A stretch of 64,000 bases of DNA from Puniceibacterium confluentis (GCF_007923445.1 NZ_VOJI01000007.1:1-64000), one strand, 5' to 3'; shown: positions 13,401-19,852, numbered from the stretch's first letter. Program-made: numbers and translations. The notes: generated from the sequence alone by a model not told the origin.

Positions 13401-16400
13401 TGTGGTGATGACCTCCAAGGGCGATTTCGCCTATGATCCGGGCGACAATTTTGCCAGCGTCTCGCTGGGCCGCACGACAACCGACAGCTTTGTCTACACC
13501 CTGCGCGACGAACACGATGCCGAGTCCGAGGCGACGGTCTCGATCGTCATCCACGGTGACAACGATCCGGTCAGCGACAGCGATGAAAGCTACGCGGTCG
13601 AAGCCGCGGGCGCTCTGACGGTTTCTGCCGCCGAAGGATTGCTTGCGCCGGGCAACGCATTTGACATCGACGCCCACGACGTGCTGCGGATCGTGGATGC
13701 CGACGGGGTGACGCCGTTTCTGGGCGACAACGGCGGCACCTTCTACATCAATGCTGACGGGTCTTTCAGCATAGACACGGGAACCGATTTCAACGGTCTG
13801 GACCGGGGAGCAACGCTGACCACCTCGGTCACCTACAGGGTGACGGACGGCAACGGCAGCTTTGACACCTCGACCCTCAGCCTTGTCGTGACCGGATCGC
13901 GCTTTGACCCCTTCACCGAGGACGAGCCGCGGTTCGACGAGGAATTCGGCCCCGACGACTGGGCCGCACTGCAACCGATCCTGGTGGAAGGCACCTTTGA
14001 ACAGCTTGGCGGCGTCGATGTCGCGACCGAACTGTTCTCGGACCTTGTCGGGGCCGAGGTCGATCTGGCGACGATCTTCGACTTCACCTTCCTGAACGTC
14101 GACAAGACCATCAGCTTTGTCTCGCTGCCCGGCAATGCCTTTGACGTGACCGTGACCGACAACGGATCCGAAACCCCGCTGCCCGGCTTTGACAGCGCCA
14201 TCGAAAGCCTCGAAGGCGTCGCCGGACGGTTCCTGCCGCTTGATCTGGGGCCGGTGACGGTCAAGCCGACCTTCGATCTAGATATCGAGCTGGACATCAA
14301 CTTCGGAATTGACGTGGACCTGCCCACCCTTGGCAAAACCGCGTTTTTCCAGCCAATACAGCTGACCCTTCTCGCGCCGAGCGAAGTTGCGGCAAACCAG
14401 GCGTTCATTCTGACCTCGGGCGATCTGACCAGCCTGAGTCCGGAAACCGTGATGGAAACCATCGGACTTGGCTCCTTTGCCATCAACAGCGCGTTTTCCA
14501 TCGCCGACAGCACGATCAGCCAGCTGGGCTATGAAGTGGCCAGCAGCAATGTCGACGCCATCGGCCTGGAACTGGATGGGCTGGCCGGGCAATCGCTCAC
14601 CTTCAATGCCGAGCTGCGGCTGGGCGATATCGTCGAACAAACCAAGGAGTTCGTCCGCGCCATCGTCGAGGATGTCACCGGCGTCTTCGGCCAGGTGTTG
14701 CCCTTCGATCCCGAAGAGGTATTCGACACCCTGATGTCCCTGGACGTGACCAAGGTTGTGAGCAACATCATCACCGGGGTGGTGGATTTCGAAGCATTGA
14801 TCGAGCGGGTGCAATCGTCGGACGCTGCGACGGCGCTGACGGCGGTGGGGGATCTGGTTTCGGCACTGTTGCAGGAGCCCGAGGATCCGGCACCGCTGGC
14901 CAAGATCGACGTGGACGGAGTCGAAGGTGCGGCCACGGCAGTCGAGCTCTACGATCTGTTCCGGCGCGGTCTGTTCAACGAATTCGACCGCTTTGATGAA
15001 AACAACGTCGGTCTCTTCACGCTTCCGGTTGTCGATGATGCCGGTGCCCCCACGGGCGCGACGGTCGAGGTCAGCGCGCAGCAGGTGATCGACACCATGG
15101 ATCTGCTGGGCATTCCGGACCGGATCGAATCCGCGGTGGATGCGCTGGGCGGGGCCACTTTCAGCCCGTTCGACGGAATTGAGGTCACCTTTGCCATGCC
15201 GGTCGGCAACCTCGACATCATTGACGGTTTTGGCGAGGACAGCGCCGGAGTGCCGATCACCGCACCGCAGACCGGCACCCACAGTATCACCGTCACGCAG
15301 GAAACCGCGCTGGTCTCGACCTCGATCGACTTTGAAGCCGTGGCACTGAGCCTGGTGGATGCCCTGCTGGACGCCACGGCGGACTCCAGTCCGCAGGCCA
15401 GAGCGCTGCAAACCTATCTCGGCGTCGCCACGCAACTGGCGGCGGCGGCTGAACAGGGGATCATCGCAGAGCTGGAACTGGATCCGGCGAAACTGGTGCA
15501 GACGGCAGTGAACGGTGCCGTGGACGCACTGAACGCCGCTGGCGACGCCATCGACTCGATCATTCCGGGTGGCGATACCTTTGGAGATATCCCGAGCATC
15601 GGCGAGGCGGACACGCTCGAGGCGATCGACGCCTTTATCGACACGACCGTGGGGGCCTTCACCCGCGCCTTTGACATGGTGTCGGATCTCATTGAGGGCG
15701 TGGCCGATTTCCTGGGCCAATTCCTGTCCGGCGGTGCCATGACGCTGAATGCAATCGCGGATATACTTGGCGTGGCCACCGGTCTTGTCGGTGATGCGAT
15801 ACAGGGCGCGATCAACACTCTGAACAGCGTTGCCGATTTCGGCATCACCATTCCGCTGCTCGTTACCGAAATCGAGATCTATCCCTTCAGGGACATCGTC
15901 CAGGTGCCAATCGACCTGCTGAATGGCCTGAAGTCAGGGGTGGACGCGGCCAACCGGGGTGTCGATGCCATCGGAGATTTCGCGGATGAAATCCAGACGG
16001 CTGCCAATTCGCTTACCGACTTTGAAATGGGTGACGAGGTGCAGCGAGGCCTGGAAGAATTCGCCGATTTCCTCAAGGATCTGACACGCGGCGCCTATCT
16101 GGGGGCGGAGTTGCAGGCTGACATTCTCGAAGCGACGATGGATGCCAGCCTGAGTGTGGTGCAGGAGGCAACCTTCGATCCCAACGAAGTGACCGTTGAC
16201 TATGCCATCGGCGGGTTCGAGATCGGCACCGATCTGGATAAGGCCGTTGGCCTTTATGCATTGGGTGGGGCCGGCGATCAGATCACCGGCACCGCGACCT
16301 ACAATTTCTCCGGGAATGTGGATTACGAATATTCTCTCAAGCTCGATCTCGATCCTCACTTCCAGTTCCTCGAGACCACAATTCTGGGTCAGCTTCTGGT

Positions 16401-16701
16401 CGGTGACAGCATCAACGAAAGCTTCAGCGAAGATCTCACCCTGATCGAAGTGCGCGACAAGGAAACGTCGGCGGATCTGCCGGACGATGGCGAGGAACGC
16501 CTTGTCGATCTGCAGTTCAACTTCACCGCAGCGGTCACACAGGCCGTCGAAGACGCATTCGCAGCCAGCCTGGGCACGCTGGTGCCCACGGATCTGGACC
16601 TGGGTGACGGTGACGTGTTCCTGTTCCGGGTCGAAGACGTGGATCTGGGCGAAGATCGCTTTCTCCCGATCACCCAGGATTTCACAGTGGACCTCCTCTG
16701 A
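1468..16701 (+). CDS. Giant VCBS/cadherin-like and RTX repeat protein (putative surface adhesin)
   Basis: This 5077-residue protein is probably secreted by a type I system and calcium-loaded outside the cell. There is no N-terminal signal peptide. Layout: residues 9-367 and 368-727 are two copies of one unit. Cadherin/VCBS-like repeats (motifs DVDGDxLTFAL, YxYTP, NDAP) fill the stretch to about 1320. An RTX block follows at about 1322-1700 (GGDGNDTVVGGDGAD, GGTGDDLFEV), then a His-rich insert near 1705-1719, VCBS repeats to about 2095, and a helical/beta region to about 2998. More VCBS repeats reach 3390, and then the whole RTX-VCBS-helical module recurs (3391-5077). The protein ends in DFTVDLL, a hydrophobic tail compatible with a type I secretion signal. 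No type I exporter genes lie nearby. The start is set by AAGGA 7 bases upstream. Biofilm or adhesion function is inferred from architecture only. Confidence 0.85.
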   Translation: MADGIIAPFDYLFDLENRVWASLGSLDSAALVAATDNGTFSAFSLWSVTPSSAGVSNFVEVDPATGDYELRLDPDDMAVHDIGVLSRTDQFTYDFTFDTSVANAPLTVALLINGTTVQLASVTYDPATPNAAMASFDISGVNLSAFRPGVSPVSLKITNADLTAVLLDNFAVTGATLDTLEAIGEDEIPLADAPGAPTVSVTTADFATHPEEVQAALGGLTFVVGDVDAVSGAYFWTFQAPPFLFDFVPQGDILQLDILITFPTASGPPIERTVTIGVTGRNDPPDADNQNFTGVAKTPFHGQLDGADVDGDTLTFALVTDATDGTATVNPDGSFVFTPGGGFSNFDRITFRVTDANGASVERTAAFYEHFFDLSDRSWPSLATLDNAALVAAADDPAFDGFSLWRVAPSAGSLAANAATPGDFELELLATGSAVHAIGVLNPDVTESYEIGLEASAPNADLTLELLVDGVVVQARAATYEAGAETAASAVFDLSLLDLSTYTVGVTPVSLRVTNNDAANAVRLDNFAVAGATFAQIEEIGSETFDASGLTGTVRVSEIAVSQQGAGTAAISTEALAAFAVHLLDASAGRFSWNFSAPTGLFDFVPLGQSVVLEYTVRLEDEDGVFVEEVVPLTIVGSNQAPESTSAPRDTAEDVAITGTLVASDVDGDALTFALVDASRDATVTVAANGTYTYTPKTNANGVDTFTYSVTDSHGARIERDFTVNVSAVNDAPLNLFDRDIAQAAELNVNGSVRIPLAALKLSDPDAPATLTVIFDSAGAGTFTFVGLTDPSIMVNEVAGVATLTGAPAALNAYFARVGAAASYQDTSATETVINVSVSDNGATGTPGPLVTPLGTVIITLDSAPVAGDDTLSVTEDLQIAGDLPGMDPDGDPLTFALVTGQGPANGTLKIKADGKFTYIPDPGYIGDDFFDFKVSGGGAFDIGRITLNITAADPGAPRVYAENARVKEDGTLADTLQAFVPGGATLGFALDAVGGPTKGTVTLAADGAYQYIPFADANGTDSFRYVVTGPSGTTTATAIITIIPQQDAPVAFAGTAVADEDVFFTGQLTGTDVDGETLTFALAAGGEPASGSVTILADGTYSYTPNPNFFGEDRFTFTVTDGIDTATEQVTITVNPVNDAPVVANDSFEMDEDGTVTRAIIASDIDGDVLGFALGTAPTRGAVTINDDNTYSYTPFENQNGSDSFTLTASDGTDVTTADISVEILPVNDAPEATDDSVVTREDQSAVLSLIDNDTDVDGTDLLSVLSVGPADNGVTLLQGDGTVLYTPDADFFGIDTFTYRLSDGNGGTAAGSVRVFVQSQGEIPVLGTDNDDVFEVRDSLGRDRAFDGMDGYDTVQNTRRGRDFNLTEASFDSIEELDGNGGAIVVDEDGRLDLSLVSRVTDVPQLQGRGGNETIFGSQDDDRIEGKDGQDALYGEGGDDTVVGGDGADLMEGGEGDDSFEIAGRDGEGDTFVGGAGTDTIRNTDRNHYLYLTGAQFDGIEVLDGNGGDIRVGQDGTLDLSAVGTLVGVPQIRGSSGNETITGTALADRIDGYRGDDMLSGGDGNDTVVGGDGADVLDGGTGDDLFEVDGSEGQGDSFVGGDGNDVVRNTHRGRDLYLTGATFDGIEEIDANGAAIRVARDGTLDLREVTALTDVEQILGAQGDETITGSQGDDLIDGEQGHDTVILPGVVADFEIEILNSGHGPDHYHGKGHSHDDTRVIVSGPDTGTDDLQDIEVVVFDDYTLFLDGRNNLPITRPDVFVTDEDSGFGLTDADLLLNDYDPDGDTFAVTSITSDAVEVTRTATGDITLDPAGGYEHLAQGATTTVTAQYTIEDAHGAVGTGTILLEITGVNDAPDADDDQAETSEQIVVSANVLVNDTDADDNAVLRVVQVNGQPITSAITLASGATVTMTPEGDFIYDPGDNFASVALGDTATDSFSYTLTDEFNATSTATVTLAIHGDNDAVTALPDSNEGTARRVLFQDAASGVLANDSDIDIGDTLQVSGIAGGSDRPGYVFRDGAFEQVTRFAAAGDTGGEFAIQADGAYVFDAGTDFDDLFQGQSRTTSVTYFASDGNGAQDSSTLTVTVHASELAPPDPSTAPPSGPPDGSRILTVEGDFDQLGGVDVLEELARRLSGDESIDLDTLFDLNLVDIDTTLEVAFDPTTGVAFTATDNNPGSDAILTNFGDELQTGADYVLGKVNPFITSPTSPVFFGPTFDLLATIQAQLGWDISASTLGKTAVFQPAAFDLFIPQDAVEENGQFQIYTGDITNGTPTSAVQTVGLGDIRVDAGFALAELQVSDVGFTIGTQDFLGLDLDGIFTGFLGLAGEIDLLEAAGDLSPVPLAGTISFSARDVIDGIATIGVSEFTTAIASGDAKEIAQVVQRAVTAIGEVASTTYPIYSAELRASELLTLVDRAKFNEYDGYFDDGTGFFEVTDTDDELIEITRSEVESVIDFNGIDDIIEDLSQLLGEDGFTVMDGLVIKATLPIGNIEEIEGFGTTDGAGLPVVAGAQGEQTIAVEQVTRLVGVELDFEALGPALAERAIDQAIEKALVAPNASTPMVIGAGLGAKVALLLGPELRDFVEDGFNSNSHIKPLALVAATFNPLIKLLNGISDLVNEILSAVGLPTIPLIPELTENNLESAFDTVMDSLGNAIVGALTGFASVAEDVLDFLANNPLTEAIDAALNVVKGIVTGGVGGALNALGDAIDTVGSSLGLGGALNFLNKIIEVANSGVTAVAEFDNILNSLFSELAGSVADFADFLETGVDTFVDTIKNIAKGVELNIAAEFNLFDFTVDAGVDLVQIATFNPYDVTTTYNVGGFEVETGLGRAATFTAAGGAGETLEGQVTYAFGGEVDYDYILRLEVTPDLTMYGFSVDGALTLGDPEDPRQSTNNTVSFDYAGVKITDDFGFDELGSLPITELFDDALIELPFGLAEDVAAFLSDQLRAGLGSLAGDSAGLDFNEIRLFTVDGVDVPAEQFTTITDTFNVQIGGIAPTSIGNLNFSEDATAELSDINLLDIDGVDGTLSQVAGSALNIDSFISLETGGQVFVNRAGHVVFDAGGDYEALALGDVASTDVEFSVDAPDGLQKVYIATIVVNGENDAPVALPGEQVMTEGGTLTFDPLANVTDVDNGAILRLVAASSEHGAAAVVDGLLQFTPEVDFFGDATIDYVVHDEHDAPATGRVTVSVSGTPDPVTAVADVLDAAENGISVIDVTANDYEPDGDVVRIVGFDQPTQGTLSLTTDGALAFDPEGLFETLAVGEVATQVVTVTVADTDGQSTETLTINVQGANDAPVAVDDQAATWEDRPVIFELAGNDSDVDNGDALRITSVGTAEHGLVELLTDGTVRYTPDRDYFGDDAFAYTVSDDQGGADTGTVSMLIWAQGEIPVLGNGDNNVFDIHYDSGRDHAFDGMAGYDVVRNTRVRRDTNLTDASFESIEEIDGNGGDITVDSGGWLDLSMVATLTNVARILGRDGNETITGSQDDDRILGRKGEDSLFGVGGNDTMTGGEDADLIDGGDGDDLFEIEDDDGAGDTFVGGAGTDTIVNTDARHDFDLANAQFHGVEVIDGNGGEIRVGRDGVLDLSSVGTLTDVERIRGASGDETIIGTDGDDLILGDRGADVLGGGAGNDTIDGGYHADRMEGGDGDDVFTIGGKHGVGDTFVGGDGQDVIRNTKQDQSFHLTGAVFDGIEEINGNGGEIRVGRDGVLDLSTVAVLTDVAGIRGNSGNETLTGSQGDEVIDGENGFDTVIVPGSVVDFDIEVLDTRHDHDHGNGHRHDDTHVIVSGPDTGTDTLLDIEQIVFDDYTLYLDGRNNAPIIRADAFGTDEDTALLLTYADLLANDYDPDGDPFGITSVSSADVAVLFDAAGGITLDPRGLYDTLAQGAYQDVTATYTTADAHGAVGSGKISLVITGVNDAPVANSDSGETTEQIIATGNVLGNDTDVDDGATLRITAVNGQPITTPITLASGAIVVMTSKGDFAYDPGDNFASVSLGRTTTDSFVYTLRDEHDAESEATVSIVIHGDNDPVSDSDESYAVEAAGALTVSAAEGLLAPGNAFDIDAHDVLRIVDADGVTPFLGDNGGTFYINADGSFSIDTGTDFNGLDRGATLTTSVTYRVTDGNGSFDTSTLSLVVTGSRFDPFTEDEPRFDEEFGPDDWAALQPILVEGTFEQLGGVDVATELFSDLVGAEVDLATIFDFTFLNVDKTISFVSLPGNAFDVTVTDNGSETPLPGFDSAIESLEGVAGRFLPLDLGPVTVKPTFDLDIELDINFGIDVDLPTLGKTAFFQPIQLTLLAPSEVAANQAFILTSGDLTSLSPETVMETIGLGSFAINSAFSIADSTISQLGYEVASSNVDAIGLELDGLAGQSLTFNAELRLGDIVEQTKEFVRAIVEDVTGVFGQVLPFDPEEVFDTLMSLDVTKVVSNIITGVVDFEALIERVQSSDAATALTAVGDLVSALLQEPEDPAPLAKIDVDGVEGAATAVELYDLFRRGLFNEFDRFDENNVGLFTLPVVDDAGAPTGATVEVSAQQVIDTMDLLGIPDRIESAVDALGGATFSPFDGIEVTFAMPVGNLDIIDGFGEDSAGVPITAPQTGTHSITVTQETALVSTSIDFEAVALSLVDALLDATADSSPQARALQTYLGVATQLAAAAEQGIIAELELDPAKLVQTAVNGAVDALNAAGDAIDSIIPGGDTFGDIPSIGEADTLEAIDAFIDTTVGAFTRAFDMVSDLIEGVADFLGQFLSGGAMTLNAIADILGVATGLVGDAIQGAINTLNSVADFGITIPLLVTEIEIYPFRDIVQVPIDLLNGLKSGVDAANRGVDAIGDFADEIQTAANSLTDFEMGDEVQRGLEEFADFLKDLTRGAYLGAELQADILEATMDASLSVVQEATFDPNEVTVDYAIGGFEIGTDLDKAVGLYALGGAGDQITGTATYNFSGNVDYEYSLKLDLDPHFQFLETTILGQLLVGDSINESFSEDLTLIEVRDKETSADLPDDGEERLVDLQFNFTAAVTQAVEDAFAASLGTLVPTDLDLGDGDVFLFRVEDVDLGEDRFLPITQDFTVDLL
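1492..3648 (+). repeat. N-terminal tandem duplication (~360-residue unit, two copies)
   Basis: Residues 9-367 and 368-727 of the giant protein align end to end with an offset of 359. The matching anchors are FDLENRVWASLGSLDSAALV with FDLSDRSWPSLATLDNAALV, FSLWSVTPS with FSLWRVAPS, VLLDNFAVTGAT with VRLDNFAVAGAT, and VTDANGASVERT with VTDSHGARIERD. Each unit is a lectin-like or beta-rich domain followed by one cadherin-like repeat. Confidence 0.8.
5431..10461 (+). repeat. Mega-duplication copy 1 (RTX + His-rich insert + VCBS + helical module)
   Basis: Residues 1322-2998 of the giant protein begin with QGEIPVLG and run through RTX repeats, a His-rich loop, VCBS repeats, the GTFEQLGGVDV-type boundary (here GDFDQLGGVDVLEE), a long helical stretch and a terminal VGGFEVETGL...FTTITDTFNVQI segment. 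The same order recurs 2069 residues later. Confidence 0.8.
11638..16698 (+). repeat. Mega-duplication copy 2, ending at the protein C-terminus
   Basis: Residues 3391-5077 repeat copy 1: QGEIPVLG, RTX blocks, RHDHDHGNGHRHDD, VCBS repeats, GTFEQLGGVDVATE, a helical stretch, then IGGFEIGTDL and ITQDFTVDLL. The protein stops at the point homologous to the end of copy 1 (residue ~2998), so the module boundary coincides with the C-terminus. Confidence 0.8.
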
Positions 16702-16736
16702 TCCGGGGCGTGGTCAACGCCCAAGAAGGGACAACA

Positions 16737-16832
16737 GCGAGCGGGGCAGTGCAGGGCGGCATTACGGATATCGCTCGTGCCATCGGCGGTGACGCTGGCG
16801 GTCACCTGCTCCGCCGAAAGCTGGCCAGGGGG
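16737..16832 (-). pseudogene. Possible IS5-family transposase fragment (very decayed)
   Basis: The minus-strand reading contains PGQLSAEQ, then VTASVTADGTSDIRNAAL. This resembles the QIASVTADGACDTRRCH segment of IS5-type transposases, as seen in the remnant at the left end of this window. Only about 30 residues match, with no clear flanking similarity, so this could be coincidence. Confidence 0.35.
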
Positions 16833-16984
16833 TCCGACAACGCGGACGCCTCCATTGCATGGCGGGCTGACTCCGGAAGCGGCTTGGGAGACCCACGGCC
16901 CGGGCCTGAAAGCCGCTGCTTGATGTGAATTCAGGGCATCGCTCATCGCGGCCGAAGTTTGGTCCGTCAACCGGGACAATCCTA

Positions 16985-17180
16985 GAACCGGACCGGGTCA
17001 AGCTGCTCGACCGGGGAAACCGGGAAGTGCGACGGGTCAATGAAGCTTTCCGCCGCGCGTCGGCTGCTTCTGCTCTCGTGCGCGCAGGCAGGCACTGTCG
17101 GCCAGCGGGGCGGGCACCATGTGTCCAGTCAACACACCGCGCGTATGGCCGGGGTCGCGCCATTGATGGGCAGGGAGGGG
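16985..17180 (+). pseudogene. Possible IS3-family orfA/orfB junction fragment (decayed)
   Basis: The plus-strand reading gives DRVKLLDRGNREVRRVNEAF, then RRASAASALVRAG. It matches the heptad pattern of the leucine-zipper end of IS3-family OrfA (usually RLKxLERENRELRxxNEILRKASAxFAxAE). A little downstream HRAYG followed by I recalls the start of OrfB (HRxxYGVxPIC). The match is short and not supported by terminal repeats. Confidence 0.4.
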
Positions 17181-17257
17181 ACCGCCATGGCCCGGCTTTC
17201 GCCGGAGCGACCGATGGCCTGCAAATGTTCCTGCGGACGGGGTGGGAACAGGGGTGA

Positions 17258-18649
17258 TCAACGTCGGCCTGCAGCGGCCCTGGTCGATGGTCGGGCGGAT
17301 GTGGACGAAGCCGGAGTGCCGGTGCCCGTCGTCGCCCGCCGGAGCAGCAGCCTCAGGCGGGCAAAACTGTTGGCTGTGCTTGTTCCTTCCGCCTCGGCCA
17401 GAAATGCCTCCAACTCCGGCCAGGCCTTGATCGCCTGATCCAGTAGCGGGTCACTCCCCTCGCGATACAGGCCTGCCCGTATCATTTTTTCGGACCTGGA
17501 ATAAGCGCCCAACAGGTGCCGGGCCAAAGCGATCTGCTTGTTTTCGTCCTCGTTTGCCGCTTCGGGAAGGCTGCGAGACACGGACCGGAGAACATCCACA
17601 GCCGGAAACCGCCCGCGTTCCGCGATCTGCCGATCCAGAACCACATGCCCGTCCAGGACACCGCGCAGGATATCGGCAACCGGCTCTTCCATATCTGATC
17701 CGGCCACCAGAACACTGAAAATAGCGGTGATATCACCCATCCCGGCGATGCCTGGCCCGGCCCTTTCGGCAAGCGCCATGATCTGGTGCGCGGTTGAGGG
17801 CGGATAGCCACGCAGGGCCGGTATTTCCCCTGACGCGATGGCGACCTCGCGGTGCGCTTCGGCAAAGCGCGTTATGGAATCCACTAGGTAGAGCACGTGT
17901 TTGCCGGTGTCGCGAAAATGCTCGGCAATGGTCATGGCCGCCTGCGGGCAGCGCCGTCTTTCCAGCGGCGAGCGGTCCGAAGTGGCGGCCACGACCACCG
18001 CCCGCGCCATTCCCTCGGGTCCGAGAACGTTGGTCACAAAATCGCGCACCTCCCGTCCGCGCTCGCCGACCAGAGCGAGCACCACCAGATCGGCCTGCAT
18101 CCCACGGGCGAACTGCGCCAGCAAACGGGATTTGCCCACACCCGAACCGGCAAACAGACCGATACGCTGCCCCTGCGCCACCGGCAGCAAGGTGTTGAAG
18201 GCCGACAGCCCGGTTTCAAGCCGCGCGCCAAGCCCACGACGTCTTGCGGCCGGAGGAGGGGTCGCGCGAAACGGGCGCCGCTGCACGCCGACAGCCAGTG
18301 GCGGCCCGTCGAGGGGCACGCCGTAGGGGTCGATCACCCGCCCGATCCAGGCGTCGCACGGGGCGAGCGTCGGCGGCCCCAGCACCGCAACCCGATCGCC
18401 CTGCGAGACGCCTTCGATCCCGGAATCGGGCAGCATTCCCACCAGATCCTCCCGGATACGCAGGATTTCGCCGCTCAGAGAGTCGCCTGTGCGCCGCAAC
18501 AGCCGCACGCGGTCACCGATTGACGCGAGATGCGCCAGACCCCGCACCCAGATCACCGTACCGTCCACCGAGAGCACCCGGCCCACGGCCCGCACACTTT
18601 GCAATGCGTCCAGTTGCCGGCGCAGGTCCGCTATCTCGAGTCGCTCCAT
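17258..18649 (-). CDS. fliI: Flagellum-specific export ATPase FliI
   Basis: FliI is the cytoplasmic ATPase of the flagellar type III export apparatus, related to the F1 ATPase beta subunit. The 463-residue protein has the expected length. Its Walker A is at 168-174 (GSGVGKS, preceded by GLFA), with a Walker B-type strand VLYLVDSITRFAEAHRE and the conserved segment ALRGYPPS. The gene points away from flgB, leaving 91 bases between the two starts for divergent promoters. The virulence-type homologue HrcN/SctN has the same fold, but nine flagellar genes next door make FliI the natural reading. The C-terminus ends in a low-complexity Ser/Thr/Arg tail. Confidence 0.93.
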   Translation of the reverse strand: MERLEIADLRRQLDALQSVRAVGRVLSVDGTVIWVRGLAHLASIGDRVRLLRRTGDSLSGEILRIREDLVGMLPDSGIEGVSQGDRVAVLGPPTLAPCDAWIGRVIDPYGVPLDGPPLAVGVQRRPFRATPPPAARRRGLGARLETGLSAFNTLLPVAQGQRIGLFAGSGVGKSRLLAQFARGMQADLVVLALVGERGREVRDFVTNVLGPEGMARAVVVAATSDRSPLERRRCPQAAMTIAEHFRDTGKHVLYLVDSITRFAEAHREVAIASGEIPALRGYPPSTAHQIMALAERAGPGIAGMGDITAIFSVLVAGSDMEEPVADILRGVLDGHVVLDRQIAERGRFPAVDVLRSVSRSLPEAANEDENKQIALARHLLGAYSRSEKMIRAGLYREGSDPLLDQAIKAWPELEAFLAEAEGTSTANSFARLRLLLRRATTGTGTPASSTSARPSTRAAAGRR

Positions 18650-18740
18650 CGTCCGATCCCTTCATCTCCTGAACACAGTTTTTAAAGGAATCAGAGTTAA
18701 GCCTTGGTTGAAGATGAGCAAAATCGAGGGAGAAGCCCCG

Positions 18741-19124
18741 GTGTTTCAGAATTTGACAGTCTTGAAAACCGCCATGGCCCTGGCCCGCCATTCGGGCACG
18801 CAACAGGCGGCCAGCGCGCAGAATATGGCCCATTCCGACACACCGGGTTATCGTGCCCGCGATGTCCTGGGATTTGCCGAGATGATGCGGCAGCGGTCGG
18901 GGCCGGACCTGCAGCGGGCAACGCGCCCGGGTCATTTGGCGGGGCAGACCGAGACCGTCGTTCCAACCACAGAACGCCGCCAGTCCGCGGATCCGAACGG
19001 CAACAGCGTCTCTTTGGAGACAGAGATGCTGATGGCCGTGGATGCCAAGCGCGCACATGACATGTCGCTGGCAATCTACCGCTCCAACCTCAACATCCTG
19101 CGCACCAGTCTTGGTCGCGGCTGA
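18741..19124 (+). CDS. flgB: Flagellar proximal rod protein FlgB
   Basis: FlgB forms the base of the flagellar rod in the periplasm and is exported by the flagellar type III system. The 127-residue product shows the rod-protein N-terminal signature NMAHSDTPGYRARD and the C-terminal helix KRAHDMSLAIYRSNLNILRT. I chose the GTG at 18741 because GAGGGAG sits 8-10 bases upstream and because FlgB proteins usually begin with a short xFQNLxxxxTA segment, as here. An in-frame ATG at 18714 has no visible ribosome-binding site. This is the first gene of the rod operon; flgC starts 14 bases after its stop. Confidence 0.9.
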   Translation: MFQNLTVLKTAMALARHSGTQQAASAQNMAHSDTPGYRARDVLGFAEMMRQRSGPDLQRATRPGHLAGQTETVVPTTERRQSADPNGNSVSLETEMLMAVDAKRAHDMSLAIYRSNLNILRTSLGRG

Positions 19125-19138
19125 ATGCCGGGGGGCCC

Positions 19139-19531
19139 ATGTCCGATTTTTCAAATGCCTTATCCACCTCTGCAAGCGGATTGCGTGCGCAGGCACTGCG
19201 CTTGCGTCTGACGTCGGAGAACATCGCCAACGCCGACACGCCCGGCTACCATCGCAAGACGGTTCCCTTCAATTCCGAGGTCGATGCGCGCACGGGCGCC
19301 GCAGTGGTTGAAACCGGGCGAGTCAATCTCGACCGATCCGACCTGGAGAAGATCCATGATCCGGCACACCCCATGTCGGATGAGAGCGGAAATTACCACG
19401 GGTCCAACGTCGATCTCATGATCGAAATCGCCGATGCCCGCGAGGCGCAGCGCAGCTACGAGGCAAATCTGAAGATGTTCGATCAGGCCCGGCAGATGTC
19501 GTCGAGCCTGCTTGATCTGCTGCGCCGCTGA
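19139..19531 (+). CDS. flgC: Flagellar proximal rod protein FlgC
   Basis: FlgC is a rod subunit stacked on FlgB. The 130-residue protein carries the canonical N-terminus (SGLRAQALRLRLTSENIANA followed by DTPGYHRK) and the C-terminal pattern AREAQRSYEANLKMFDQARQ that builds the coiled-coil core of the rod. Length matches the family. It lies in a tight operon between flgB and fliE and is transcribed toward the ring genes. Confidence 0.93.
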   Translation: MSDFSNALSTSASGLRAQALRLRLTSENIANADTPGYHRKTVPFNSEVDARTGAAVVETGRVNLDRSDLEKIHDPAHPMSDESGNYHGSNVDLMIEIADAREAQRSYEANLKMFDQARQMSSSLLDLLRR

Positions 19532-19554
19532 CATGAACCTGAATGGAGACCAGC

Positions 19555-19851
19555 ATGGACGTTCGTTCCCTTTTCGCCGCACAGACCTACGCGGCATCCC
19601 GCCCCGCCACGGAAGCACAGCCCGACACGGCGCCGCCGAAGCCCGAAGGTTCCATCGGGCACATTGCCACTGAATTCGCGCAGACCCTGCGCAACGGGGA
19701 AGAAGCCGCGCTGGCGGCGATGACCGGTGATGCAGACCCACACGCGCTGGTGCAGGCGCTGGCGCAGTCCGAAATCGCGGTAGAGGCCGCGGTGACCGTG
19801 CGCAACAAGGTTGTCGAGGCGTACCAGGAAATCCTCAGGATGCCGGTCTGA
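19555..19851 (+). CDS. fliE: Flagellar hook-basal body protein FliE
   Basis: FliE joins the MS ring to the proximal rod and is an early export substrate. The product is 98 residues, the usual size, with the conserved C-terminal half (LVQALAQSEIAVEAAVTVRN, then KVVEAYQEILRMPV). The ATG at 19555 is preferred because GGAG lies 6 bases upstream. Another in-frame ATG at 19543 would add METS. The stop is followed by the fliQ start with one base between. Confidence 0.92.
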   Translation: MDVRSLFAAQTYAASRPATEAQPDTAPPKPEGSIGHIATEFAQTLRNGEEAALAAMTGDADPHALVQALAQSEIAVEAAVTVRNKVVEAYQEILRMPV

Positions 19852-19852
19852 C

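Larger units (their letters stand above)
16702..17257. other. Gene-free region between the giant gene and fliI, with IS debris
   Basis: No intact gene was found. Directly after the stop codon, GGGCGT (16706-16711) and ACGCCC (16717-16722) can form a 6-bp hairpin without a T-tract, a weak terminator candidate. Two stretches listed separately look like heavily decayed transposase fragments. The fliI stop codon on the minus strand marks the right border. Confidence 0.45.

Noticed and set aside
16706-16722. Hairpin after the giant gene as a firm terminator
   Set aside because: The stem is only 6 bp and no T-run follows, so I mention it only within the intergenic entry.
17258-18649. Reading this ATPase as HrcN/SctN of a virulence type III system
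   Set aside because: Fold and motifs cannot separate the two, but all neighbours are flagellar and no injectisome genes are present.
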